A stretch of 64,000 bases of DNA from Delphinus delphis (taxonomy: Eukaryota; Chordata; Mammalia; Artiodactyla; Delphinidae), in contig NC_082690.1 of assembly GCF_949987515.2 (NCBI RefSeq), forward strand, positions 102,608,400 through 102,672,399, given 5' to 3'. The notes beneath the pieces are model-generated. The model was given only the letters and a program-made list of their open reading frames with translations, ran no database searches and had not been told where the DNA came from. A program made the translations under genes and the position numbers. How positions within the stretch are numbered: position 1 is the first letter of the stretch; each line of letters opens with the position of its first letter. Of this stretch, positions 53,301-64,000 are shown one piece after another.

Positions 53301-55570
53301 TTCGAGTTCCCATCTTAAATTAGGCCAAATGACATTGTTCAATAAGGCCCCTGGTGGGAGTTGCACATTGAGAACCTGTCAAACCTACAACACAAACGGC
53401 CCAGATGTGAATAAGAAGCCCCATTATCAAAGCTCAAAAATGGAACACCTTTCCCTTCTAAAGTAAAGCCCAGGTGAATGAGAATCAGGAATCCTTCCCT
53501 CTTTGGTGTCTTGTATGTTGGGCCCCAGACCGAGGGCCGCACTCTGGGCTTGGCTCCCCTGGGTGGCAGCTGCCGCCTGGCCACACCCGTTGGGGTGGAC
53601 ACAGCTCCTCCTCCACTGGCAGAGTGAAGTGAACCCGATCCTAGATATCCTACCTGCCCCGCTTTTCCATAGAGCCACAGTCACTGAGACACATGAAATG
53701 CTATTAGCACCAGCCCCATACACACAAAATAGAAAAGACAGAAAGCAGCCCCTCCGTCATCCCAGCTGTGAACCCAGCAACGCACATTCCTGGAATTCTG
53801 TCTGGATCAGTGGTCAGCCGCAGGCCAGAGAGGAGACAGCGTTAGCTGGAGAAAAGAGGGAAGACAGAGAAATGAGGAGGGAAAAGAGAAAATAGGTTTC
53901 GGCTTCACCAGGAGACCCAGAGCCCATAAGCCATGAGTTTAAACGCCACCGGGGGAGATTGCCCAACGAGAGACAAACTGTATCTCCTGCGCCCCAGACC
54001 CACTCGGGCTCACAGCTTCCTCTCAGAGAGTGAGCGGTGCTGGGGACCCCTTGGTCTTCTGGGGTAACTCAGAGTTTGCAGTGAAGTCACTCTGGTCTCC
54101 AGAATTCACCCACGGCTTCCCGCCCCATCTCTTTGTGTGCGTCCAGCATATGCGAAGCCTCTTATTTCTTTGTGAGACACGCCCCACCCAGCGCCCCAAC
54201 GTGCAACAGGCCCTTCCCTGAGCAGTGACCCTGATTTTCTGCAGTCCCTCGGCCCCTGGGTCAGGTGGTTTCCAGCAGCTGGAATTCCCTCACGTGGGAA
54301 CCCCCCAGGCCTGAGCACCTCACTTCCCACAGGTGTCTCAGTGGGAGGATCACCGCGGAATATTCCTGACCCAAATCAGCTGCTGAGGCTTCCGAATCCT
54401 GGTGTTCCCAGAGGCCCTGGGGCAGGAATGTGTTTTTTCCATGGGCTTCTGAACTTCCTAGGACTTGAGTAATGTGTGTGATCTCTGTAGCGGCAGCAGA
54501 AGCCTTCCTTTCTGCCCCTCATGTGTCTGCAGCAGAGGGTCAGGCTTCCAGTGTCTATTTCCACCCATGGTTCTTTCCCCACTGACATTCCCACCTCTGG
54601 CAGCAACTGGAATCACAATTATACCATTGCTCAGGTCCCACTCCAGGCGACTCTGATGAATCCATCTGGGGTGGGAGTCGGGGAGGGGAGCACATCAGTA
54701 TCTTAATAAATTTCTCAGACGAGTGTAGCAGCCAGGATTGAGAACTGGGGCTTTTCTGTGGGCCCAGTGAGGGTTTTAAACATAAAACCCCCGCCTTGGT
54801 CCTTTCTTTTTCTTCTCTGCGTAGTCTTACACTCTTTGTTGTGTTATGGAGCTTTTCTTGTTTTAAGAAAATCTTTTCTTTATTACAGACCCCCAGTTAA
54901 AGTAGGTCAAGTGATAAATGGAGTTTTAGCCTGAGTTCCACGGTGGAGCCAGTGGGTGCGTGGACTGTGGTTATTTCCCCGGCTCCTGAACAGACAGTTA
55001 GAGGAGATGTTCCTGGGGACAGGTGGCTGCTTCACCTTGGCCCTCCGACCTGTGAAGGAAGAGCCGTGAGAATGGAGGGAGATATGGGAGTCCCTGGAGC
55101 TTCCCCTCCCTCTGGGACAGTGAAGCAGATCCGTGCTGGATCCCTGGACAGCCTTTCAAGATCAAAGGCTTGAGGGTTGCAGGAGAGGTGATTCCTAGCA
55201 CGCCCCCATTTACCTTGTCTGTCACTCTGCTGGGAAGGTGGGTGATCCTGGGGAACCACTGGATGCTGCAGGGAACTTCATCAGGTGGCGACTCCAACTG
55301 CAGCAGCCCTCGCAGGTGCGGCATCGTCACGGAGCAAAGCAGCACGTCCCTGGCTCCGGGCACGCAGTGCTCGACCTGCCCGATGCTTTTTTTCTCTATA
55401 CCGATTCCCAAGGCCCAGCTGTGGCAGTTTGCTCTTACCTCTCCCCTTCCCAGTGTTGCCTTAGTACCACGTCAGCCCTCCTGCTTTCTGCCACTGTGTG
55501 ATCAGCAAAGATCTCATCTCCAGAACAACATGCTGGTCTACTAGCTGGATGGCGGTGTGCTGATTGGGCT
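53301..55570. other. intergenic sequence, no gene seen
   Basis: Mostly unassigned. About 54600-54760 ('caactggaatcacaattata', 'ccatctggggtgggagtcgg') resembles an old hAT-type transposon remnant. No gene-like structure was seen. Confidence 0.4.
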
Positions 55571-55590
55571 TGGGGAGTGGGTGCTTTTTA

Positions 55591-55722
55591 TTGTTTTTAC
55601 TTTTTATTTTTTTGGCTGCACCTCACGGCTTGTGGGATTTTAGTTCCCTGACCAGGGATCAAACCCGGGTCCTCAGCAGTGAAGATGCAGAGTCCTAACC
55701 CCTGGATCGCCGGGCAATTCCT
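55591..55722 (-). mobile_element. short CHR-type SINE, reverse orientation
   Basis: 'ggctgcacctcacggcttgt', 'ttagttccctgaccaggga' and a mutated head 'cgccgggcaattcc'. Flanking GTGCTTTTTA at 55581 and 55729. Confidence 0.85.
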
Positions 55723-55739
55723 GAGCCAGTGCTTTTTAG

Positions 55740-56760
55740 ATGCATTTCCCAGATGCACCGACCTCCAGGATTTGGGAGCAAACCCACGCCCTCTTCTACA
55801 ACTCCCTGTTCTCCTTTTGAGAAACATTCCCCTGGCTGGCCGTGGGCCTGGTAGAGGCTGAACGCTGGGCATCCAGGGACCACGCAGCTGAGCTTCTGTC
55901 TCAGACTGGGTGCCCCTGAAACAGCCTCTAGGGTGGAGATTGCGGGCAGGAGGCTTCTCGGGGGAGCGCTCTTAGAAATAAACCTCGGTACGGGAGGGAA
56001 GGAGATGGAACTGGGCAGAGGGAGACACCGAACTATGATGAAGCTGCTACAGTGGGCTCGCCAGTCCCAGGGGAGCTCTGGAACTGGCTTAGCCCTTCAG
56101 TGAGGTCCCACATTGAGGCAGGGGAGCTGGCTCGTTTTCCCCCTCCACTGGCCTGGCCATCAGAAGCAGGCTTCCTCCAGGGTGGGGCCGTGTCTTTGGG
56201 TGGAGGCCAGGCCCAGAGTGACTCAACTGCAAGCCATCAGAGGGCACCGTCCCTGCGACGGGGGAACAAAGGAGTCAGTCCTGGAGGAGGGGGCCTCGCT
56301 GAACAGCTCCGCATCCTCTGGGGCATCCAGCTGGGAACTGGCCGTCATCAGAGCCGCCGAACCAGGAGGTAGCACGTGTAGCAGCACCTGGCCTAGAGTG
56401 GGGATACGCTCCATCATGAGGATGCTGCGTGAGCAGGTGGTCAGGCTCCTTACACATTGACCCTGGATTCAGTCTCTCCCGACCTGCACCTGTGGCCTTA
56501 TGAACACTTGATCGCGGAGAAAACCTCGCGGACCTGGTTTATAGATGATTCTGCCTGATATCCTGGCATTGACTGGAAGTGATGCCTGCAGCATTGTAGC
56601 CCCATTCAGGGCTGCCCCGAAGAACATGGTGAAGGGAAACCCTTTCAGGTGGTGTTCAAGCAAAACATTGAGTTTTCCACTTTGTTTGGACCGATGGCAA
56701 ACAAGAACTCTGGACCTACAGTGATTCATGGGCGGTCCCTAATGGTTTAGCTCTGGGAGG
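55740..56760. other. intergenic sequence, no gene seen
   Basis: No recognisable gene, young repeat or RNA. Short overlapping open frames only. Confidence 0.4.
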
Positions 56761-56774
56761 CCAAATCTGGCCAG

Positions 56775-56950
56775 CGTCTGATTTGGTAAATCAAGTTTTA
56801 TTGGAGTACAGCCACACCCCTTTGTTTGCTTGCTGTCTCTGCTGCTTTCATGTCACTAGGACACAGGTGAGTAGTGGTGACAGAGGACATACAGCCCACA
56901 AAGCCTGGAATATTTAAAACTTGGTAGAAAATGTCTGCTGACTCCTGGTG
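56775..56950. repeat. ancient DNA-transposon-like relic
   Basis: 'gttttattggagtacagcca', 'cagcccacaaagcctggaat' and 'gaaaatgtctgctgactcct' belong to a widespread old mammalian repeat, probably a hAT-type non-autonomous element. Family not named. Confidence 0.5.
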
Positions 56951-56959
56951 CGGCAGAAT

Positions 56960-57918
56960 GATCAGGGATTTGGAAAGAACAGAACTGGAAGATGGGTGAT
57001 AAAGAGGTGACAAAGAGGTGTGGGTAAGAAATCAGTGGTGGGAGTTCTCAGGGTGGGCAAACCACCGCGACTACTCCCAAGGGGCATCCCCACCGCAGAC
57101 GAAGCTCGGGAATCGGGTGGATGGAATGACCTGGGAGTGAAGGAAAGGGTTTCTCCGTGGATGTCCGGTGGCCTCTTTCCCCAGCTGGTGCTTGCTTGCT
57201 GAGTTCATGTTCACTGTGGCCATGGTGTTTTCACTGGAAGAGACACATGTTCTGGAGATGGACTTACCTTCTCTGGCCATCCTGCTTTTGCCGGCGCCCC
57301 CATCCGCGGACTCTGCGGGTGCTTCACTTCCTGCCGTGGTACAGGATTGCTTCTGATCAAGGAGTTCAAGAAGTGTGGCAATGGCTTTATGCTCGTGGAA
57401 GTCTCTGGTTTTACCAAATACAGCACTACTCAGAAGCAGCTGCCTAAGGGGACGGTGGGCTGGCCTCCTGCAGACTCACTGACGTCACCCCGAGAGGATG
57501 GCGTTCTCCCTTCAGGATGCTGTATGCACTTGAACCCGGGACCAAAAATGGGGTTGCTCCTCCATGTCTGGAATACATGGGCGCAGGAATCAAGGGGTGG
57601 GGGGAGAGTAGCTTTCCTCATCACCCCTAATATCCCACTCAGGGATTTTTTGCTTCTCCTCCTGGCAACTCTGAACTCTGCTGGTTTGGAGGCTTTAGTT
57701 CCCAAGGAGGGACTGCTTCCTCCGGGACACATGGTTAGTTACTGGATTGAGTTGGCCCTGTTGGGTGCCTCACCCACTAACCAACAGGCAAAGGGGGTTA
57801 CTCTGCTCCTGCGGTTACTGATCCGGATCACCAAGGGGACATTGGGTTCCTGCTCTGTAATGCATGCTTCTTCCTTCTCTCTCCTCCTTTCCCTGATTTT
57901 TATCATTATTTAATACAA
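56960..57918. other. intergenic sequence, no gene recognised
   Basis: Has open stretches, the longest at 57347-57913 (+, 188 codons), but no motif I recognise and no splice support. It may be decayed repeat. Confidence 0.4.
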
Positions 57919-57934
57919 GCTGGAGGTCAAATTT

Positions 57935-58138
57935 TTTTTTTTTTTTTGCGGTGCGCGGGCCTCTCACTGTTGTGGCCTCTCCCGTTGCGGAGCACAGGCT
58001 CCGGACGCGCAGGCTCAGCGGCCATGGCTCACGGGCCCAGCCGCTCCGTGGCATGTGGGATCTTCCCGGACTGGGGCACGAACCCGTGTCCCCTGCATCG
58101 GCAGGCGGACTCTCAACCACTGCGCCACCGGGGAAGCC
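57935..58138 (-). mobile_element. CHR-type SINE, reverse orientation
   Basis: Full-length with an intact 15-bp target duplication, CTGGAGGTCAAATTT, at 57920 and 58139. Confidence 0.95.
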
Positions 58139-58242
58139 CTGGAGGTCAAATTTACAATTTACGTAGCAGAATTTTCAGATTGGGTGGTGACTGAACTGGA
58201 GGAGAAATTAGCGTGTCCTGGAGACGGACGGTGTGCTTGCCT

Positions 58243-58690
58243 TGTTACCGAGTCTGAGCTCGTACTGCTCGCCGCAGACAGGCCAATAATAGGAGAGAGT
58301 TGCTGGGGCAAGGAATAGCGACTTTATTCAGAAAGCCAGCAAACTGAGATGATGCAGGGCTCGTGCCCCAAAGAACCGTCTTGCCTGAGTTAGAATTCAG
58401 GCTCTGTTTATACTAAAAGGGGAAGGGAGTAAAGTCAAACACTTCCTGGTTCCCATCAGCCTCTGGACAGACGGGATGTGTTAATTCCTTCCTCCCTGAA
58501 GTCATTCATGGGCAGCGTCCCGTCAGTGATTAACTTATAATAGAATACAAAATATTCTTCCTTATTACAGCCTCCTGGGATGAACGCACTGACTGTTGGG
58601 ACTTTCATCTTCCCATTTGGGGGAGAGGGTGGGATTGTCTTTGTGTGAAGGATCATTTCATCTTGTTATGTTACCACAGAGTAATTTTTG
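58243..58690 (-). mobile_element. putative endogenous retrovirus LTR remnant
   Basis: Read on the minus strand, an AATAAA within 'ctgaataaagtcgctattcc' lies about 85 bases before a CA end at 58243, as in an LTR R-U5 region. The other edge is not determined. No retroviral protein frame is visible nearby, so this is a solo or broken LTR at most. Confidence 0.45.
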
Positions 58691-59330
58691 TTGTTGTTTG
58701 GAAGTACAAGTGTGAACAGAGGGTGTATATGGGTGCTGAGTGGGCAAAGGGTGCACTTCACCCATCATCAAGTTAGCGTCGTGCAGCTTCAAATGCACCC
58801 TTCTGTCCTCTTCTATGGTGTGACGCTCGCTGAGACGCTGGTCCCGCTGGACCCTGACAACAGAGGATGTTAGAGGGAGTGACTACGAGGCTGGAGGAAG
58901 AAGGGCCTTGCTCCCTCCTGTCCGTGTGAGCGTCACCCCCGCAAAACCCCTTCACTCCAGCAGCAGCAGTCCCTTCCTGCGGTCGTGCTGGACCCAGCTG
59001 CGGTTTTTCCAGCAGGCAGAACTTGTTCCATGTTAACTCCACCTAGGCAGGAGGGGCCCTGCGCAGTAAAGGCTTAACTCAGCAGAAAAGCGGGAAGCAG
59101 GCTGCCCTAAGCCTGCACAAGCCAAAGAGAGAACTGGCTTTAACCGGCTCCAGGGAGCTAATGTTTGGGCCTTCGGAACATCCTTCTGAATAGAGTGTCT
59201 TTGTTTCCCTGGGGCCTTGGTCCCACCAGCGAGTTTCTGCCAGCAGTATGATTTTGGTGACCACCTGCTTTTTTTCACCGGGGGCCGTGGCCGCACTGTA
59301 TCAGTCTGGCCTCTAGGGAGGCTGTGGATG
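58691..59330. other. intergenic sequence, possibly LTR-related
   Basis: Unassigned; no gene. It lies between two LTR-like segments and may be part of a decayed element, but nothing confirms this. Confidence 0.35.
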
Positions 59331-59369
59331 GGTAACTAAGATCAGCCATGTGGGTGCCACACGCATGCC

Positions 59370-59640
59370 TACAAGATGGACCCCCAGTACAACTCTGGAC
59401 GCCAAGGCTCAGTGATCTCCCCGCTTGACAATACTTCGGATGTTGTCCCACGCTGTTAATGGGAGAATTCAACACGGACCCTTCTCTAGTTCTTGGCCCA
59501 TTAAACTCTCCACTGGGAGAGGGCAGCTGGAAGCTCACACCTGGTCTCTCCTTGACCTTGCCGTGCACGCATTTTTCCTTTGCTGATTTTAATCTTTTTT
59601 TTTTTTTCTCCAAACCTTAGCAATCTGTATTCACGCTTCT
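59370..59640 (+). repeat. possible old LTR remnant
   Basis: 'gcttgacaatacttcggatg', 'ctccactgggagagggcagc' and 'cctttgctgattttaatct' recall the 3' part of an old mammalian LTR. Family uncertain, edges approximate. Confidence 0.4.
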
Positions 59641-60138
59641 ACATTCTTTTTCTAAAGAATGCCCCCAGCCCCAAATTGAATGAGTTTCGGGGACCACAAA
59701 CTCTAGCTCTACCTGAGCCCCTCCCTGGCCTCTGGAAGGGGCTGCTCAAGGGAGGGGCCGGTCTGCTTCAGGGTAAATCCTGCCCCGGCCAATGGCTAAA
59801 GTCATACCCCTGGAGCTCACACAATTTAAATTCCAGGTTTGCTGAGCTGGCTTAGAAATCGAGTAAAAAGGGAAAACAGACAAACATGCAAGTGAAAATT
59901 CACTTTATTCCATTGGTCTCCTGGGCCCTAGCTCTCCATAAAACTTTGTCCCAAGAGGTCAGCTGCCTCTTATCCAAGCCTGAGCTCCATCTTAGCTCTG
60001 GATCTTGTGGAGTTCCTGGACAGTCTTTTTTTTGTTTGTTTTTCATTTTCTTTACGCTTTATTTCCTGACATATGATTTTATTTTATTTCTTTTTAATTA
60101 AAAAAATTTTTTTTCATTTTTTGTTTTGCTTTTTTTTC

Positions 60139-60421
60139 TAACATCTTTATTAGAGTATAAGTGCCTTACAATGGTGTGTTAGTTTCTGCTTTACAACAAA
60201 GTGAATCAGCTATACATATACATATATCCCCATATCTCCTCCCTCTTTCATCTCCCTCCCACCCTCCCTATCCCACCCCTCTAGGTGGTCACAAAGCACC
60301 GAGCTGACCTCCCTGTGCTATGCGACTGCTTCCCACCAGCTATCTATTTTACATTTGGTAGTGTATATATGTCCATGCCACTCTCTCACTTCATCCCAGC
60401 TTACCCTTCCCCCTCCCTGTG
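60139..60421 (-). mobile_element. L1 3' end fragment, reverse orientation
   Basis: Reverse L1 3' UTR: 'aacatctttattagagtata', 'tttctgctttacaacaaagt' and 'gtgctatgcgactgcttccc'. A T-rich stretch at about 60025-60138 is its tail. It is the inverted partner of 60968-61250. Confidence 0.92.
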
Positions 60422-60567
60422 CTGGACAAGTCTTGACCTATCCAAAGATGAAACCCTTCCGCCACATGTGGTTTTTTTCCTTCTAAATCCTTCCTTGGCC
60501 CACCTGACTTTATCTGCTTCGGGACACCCTTCCATATCAGCAATGACTATAATAAATGCCAGTCACA

Positions 60568-61257
60568 ATAGAACTACCATACGACCAGCAATCCCACTAC
60601 TGGACATATACCCTGAGAAAACCATAATTCAAAAAGAGTCATGTACCCCAATGTTCATTGCAGCTCTATTTACAATAGCCAGGACATGGAAGCAACCTAA
60701 GTGTCCATCGACAGATGAATGGATAAAGAAGATGTGGCACATATATACAATGGAATATTACTCAGCCATAAAAAGAAACGAAATTGAGTTATTTGTAGCG
60801 AGGTGGATGGATCTAGAGTCTGTCATACAGAGAGAAGTAAGTCAGAAAGAGAAAAACAAATATCGTATGCTAACACACATATATGGAATCTAAGAAAAAA
60901 AATGGTTATGAAGAACCTAGAGGCAGGACAGGAATAAAGACACAGACTTAGAGAATGGACTTGAGGACACGGGGAGGGGGAAGGGTAAGCTGGAACGAAG
61001 TGAGAGAGTGGCATGGACATACATACACTACCAAATGTAAAATAGCTAGCTAGTGGGAAGCAGCCACATAGCACAGGGAGATCAGCTCGGTGCTTGGTGA
61101 CCACCTAGAGGGGTGGGGTAGGGCGGGTGGGAGGGAGACGCAAGAGGGAGGAGATATGGGGATATGTGTGTATGTATAACTGACTCACTTTGTTGTAAAG
61201 CAGGAACTAACACACCATTGTAAAGCAATTATACTCCAATAAAGATGTTAAAAAAAA
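60568..61257 (+). mobile_element. 5'-truncated L1 insertion with target duplication
   Basis: Starts inside late ORF2, whose open frame ends normally at 60893, and then runs through the 3' UTR to 'ccaataaagatgtta' and a poly-A tail. Flanked by AAATGCCAGTCACA at 60554 and 61256. Only about 690 bp were inserted, so it cannot move by itself. Confidence 0.94.
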
Positions 61258-61269
61258 ATGCCAGTCACA

Positions 61270-61879
61270 TCCTGTGCAGACTCAAGGCCTGTGGATGACC
61301 AGAACATTGTTCCTTCCACCTGGTACCAGAGCCCCAGAATGCCAGTCCTCGTGGATCATCGCGCAGAGAGGGAGACGCCGCAATGACCACTCAGCGTCCC
61401 TTTCTCCCTAAGAACAGACCCAGGGACTGAAGTGTGGGTCACGGTTTTTTAGTGGAAGCTCGGTAGCTTCTGAACTGTGGAGTCAAGGGTTTCAGCCCCT
61501 CTGAATTGGGTGCTCCTGTTCATAGGCTGGCGGTGTAGACTGATCTCCTGAAGCTCAGGCAGGTCCAAGGAGGGGCGGGAGCCCCCGCCAGGGGAGTGAG
61601 GCCAGGCAGCACCAATGGCCCACATGAGGTTAGCCCAGGAATCCAGATTTAGAAAAGACACATTTGTCTTAAGCAAGCATAATCTGCAGGGATGCAGCTC
61701 TGCCCACTGTAAAGTTAAGTGTTTACGTTTGTAAATGGAACCCTGTAAATGCCATAGAAAAGCCACGGCACACCTCTCTATCCTAGAAGGCTTTTGGGCT
61801 ACGTCTACCTAACTCAAGGTTTCTAACCTGGGGCCCATGGGCTCCCTGAGGTCCTAGAGATATTTTCAAGATTCACAAG
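61270..61879. other. intergenic sequence, no gene seen
   Basis: Unassigned. 'tctaacctggggcccatggg' and 'gaggtcctagagatattttc' near 61830 are typical of an old repeat end. Confidence 0.4.
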
Positions 61880-62550
61880 TTCTTATTTATTTATTTGTTT
61901 GTTTATTTATTGAAGTGTAGTTGATTTACAACATTGTGTTAATTTCTGCTGTACAGCAAAGTGATTCAGTTATACATATGTATACATTCTTTTTTAATAT
62001 TCTTTTCCATTATGATTTATCATAGGATTTTTTTAAAAAATAAATTTATTTATTTATTTTTGGCTGCGCTGGGTCTTTGTTGCTGTGCGCGGGCTTTCTC
62101 TAGTTGTGGCGAGCGGGGGCTACTCTTTGTTGCAGTGCATGGGCTTCTCATTGCAGTGGCTTCTCTTGTTTGTGGAGCACGGGCTCTAGGCATGCAAGCT
62201 TCAGTCGTTGTGGCACGCAGGCTCAGTAGCTGTGGCTTGCGGGCTCTAGAGCTCAGGCTCAATAGTTGTGGCGCAGGGGCTTAGTTGTTCCGTGGCATGT
62301 GGGATCTTCCCGGACCAGGGCTCGAAACTGTGTCCCCTGCATTGGCAAGCAGATTCTCAACCACTGTGCCACCAGGGAAGTCCCTGTCATAGGATTTTGC
62401 ATATAGTTCTCTGTGCTATACAGTAGGACCTTGTTGTTTATCCATTCCATATATAAAAGCTTACCTCTGTTAACCCCCACTTCCCACTCCATGCTTCCCT
62501 CAACCCCCACTCTTGGTAACCACCAGTCTGTTCTCTATGTTTGAGATTCA
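61880..62550 (-). mobile_element. L1 3' end fragment split by a SINE
   Basis: 'gaagtgtagttgatttacaa', 'tttctgctgtacagcaaagt' and, after the SINE, 'gttctctgtgctatacagta' are an older reverse L1 3' UTR. The SINE at 62032-62386 interrupts it. Confidence 0.87.
62032..62386 (-). mobile_element. long-form CHR-type SINE nested in L1
   Basis: 'ttatttttggctgcgctggg' to 'caccagggaagtccc'. Flanked by TCATAGGATTTT at 62020 and 62387, an exact duplication of L1 sequence. Confidence 0.95.
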
Positions 62551-62994
62551 TGAGTTTTTTTTAACAAGGATTCTTAATTTAGCGTTTCATGTCAATAATA
62601 ACTTAGACACCTGATTCTGGCCTACCTGCACGACCACACGTGAATGCACATTGCCATGTGGTTTCATGATCACCGTGTGCGTTTATGACCACATTGGAGT
62701 ATTAAATGTCACAGCTAATGGGAACAGAAAAGAGTCAGACTAACGTGGGACAGATGTATTTAGGCAGCGGTTCTAGCGGAGAACTGTGGTGAGATGATCA
62801 GTCGAAACTGCTATGCTATTGCTGGGCTATGGGGGTTTTGTTTCAGCAAAATAACGTCATCCTTTATGTGAATTTAGCGCTGTTTGAATTTTACTGGTTG
62901 TTTGCTTGGTTTGTGTTTAATTTGTATGTTCAGTGTGGCTTATAGTTCTGTAAGAACTGTAAACGTAGCTTTTGTGTTTGTATAAAAATAATTT

Positions 62995-63745
62995 ATTCAA
63001 CAAATGGCACTGGGAAAACTGGACAGCCACATGAAAAAGAATGAAGTTGGACCTTTACTTTATACCATATACAAAAATCAACTCAAAATGGATCAAAGAC
63101 CTAAACTTAACAGCTAAAACTCTAAAACTCTTAGAAGGAAGCATAAGGGAAAAGCTTCAGGGCACTGGATTTGGCAGTGATTAATGGACGTGACACCAAA
63201 AGCACAGGCAACAAAAGAAAACTAGATAAAACGGACTACATCAAAGTTAAAACCTTTTGTGCATCAAAGGACACCATCAACAGAGTGAAAAGGCAGCTCA
63301 TCAGATGGGAGAAAATATTTGCAAAACATATATCTGATAAGGGGTTAATATCCAGTATATATAAAGAATTCCTACAAGTGAACAACAAAGAAAAAAACCA
63401 ATTAAAAAATGGACAAAGGACTTGAAAAGACATTTCTCCAAAGACAATATACAAATGGCTAATAAACACGTGATAAGATGCTCCGTATCACTAATCACTA
63501 GGAAAGTGTGGATCAAAATCACTATGAGATGTCACTTCACACCCATCAGGATGACCATTACTAAAAAATTTAAAAAAAAAGAAAGAAAGCAAAAGCAAAA
63601 GAAAGTAACATCCGTTGGCAAGGATTTGAAGAAATTGAAATCTTTTGCACTGCCGATGTGAATGTAAAATGATGCAGCCACTGTGGAAAATGGTTTAGTG
63701 GTTCCTCAAAAAATTCAGCATAGAATTACTACACGATCCAGGAAT
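62995..63745 (+). pseudogene. L1 ORF2 fragment, broken
   Basis: 'caaatggcactgggaaaact', 'atggatcaaagacctaaact' and 'gacatttctccaaagacaat' are the late part of L1 ORF2. The frame is interrupted by stops and shifts (two partial frames at 63171-63425 and 63422-63661). It lacks both ends and any 3' UTR. Confidence 0.9.
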
Positions 63746-64000
63746 TCCAGTCTCTGGAGGAGAAGAGCAAGGGGACAGCCTGTTCAAGGCAGGACCTCGC
63801 TGAAGTGGGGATGGTTTTCCTGGGTTCCCTGGGCTCTCAGATGTCCCCTCTCCCCAATGCTCTACTCTTCAGATGACCCATCCCCCTTCCACCTGGGATA
63901 TGGTCCCATGAAAATCTCTTGTCACCCTTTTATCTCTCCCTGGTTCTTTCTGCTTTACCCACAAACAACACCAAGGTCAAAATCAGCACCAGGAGCTACT
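63746..64000. other. intergenic sequence to window end
   Basis: Nothing recognised in the last 255 bases. Confidence 0.5.

Noticed and set aside
60285..60893. 202-codon frame
   Set aside because: Its first part reads through a reversed L1 3' UTR and unrelated spacer by chance; only the end is true L1 ORF2.
37440..64000. CRISPR arrays, phage-like or bacterial systems
   Set aside because: The repeats here are eukaryotic SINE, LINE and LTR relics; nothing with regular spacers or prokaryotic gene layout.

Overview
This is mammalian nuclear DNA, most likely from a cetacean. It carries many copies of young tRNA-derived SINEs of the CHR type (heads reading 'cttccctggtggcgcagtgg', B-box 'gggttcgagcc' or 'gggttcgtgcc', A-rich tails, intact target-site duplications). 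It also has artiodactyl-type L1 3' ends, old MIR/L2 relics and a mariner end. The genes are densely spliced, with GT-AG introns throughout. The species is inferred from repeat style, not proven.

Layout. 1-10.5 kb is intergenic, with SINE clusters, MIR/L2 relics and a 60-bp purine/pyrimidine alternating tract. 10,579-24,556 (+) is the full coding region of CCDC88B (HkRP3/Gipie): 27 coding exons that join in frame to a 1,463-residue HOOK-plus-coiled-coil protein, with a poly(A) signal at 24,967. A gap of about 2 kb leads to a GC-rich promoter at about 26.8 kb. 27,010-36,699 (+) is the full coding region of RPS6KA4 (MSK2): 17 coding exons joining in frame to a 771-residue dual-kinase protein, with a poly(A) signal at 37,412. 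37.5-64 kb holds no recognisable gene. It contains SINEs, MIR relics, L1 3' fragments (including a 0.28-kb inverted pair), LTR-like remnants, a GT-rich tract and unassigned sequence. The CCDC88B-RPS6KA4 head-to-tail order matches human 11q13.1.

Biology. CCDC88B is an immune-cell Hook-related scaffold linked to microtubules and granule movement. RPS6KA4 is a nuclear kinase activated by ERK and p38 that phosphorylates CREB/ATF1 and histone H3. They are neighbours but not known to form one pathway. All catalytic and regulatory residues of MSK2 that I could check are intact.

No new multi-gene system is visible. The best second-look items are a minimal start-stop uORF (ATGTAA) in the RPS6KA4 leader, a mirtron-like 96-nt intron in RPS6KA4, a duplicated splice donor before its last exon that would swap the C-terminus, and two CCDC88B introns whose retention would add repeat-encoded peptide (Arg run; Pro/His six-residue repeats).
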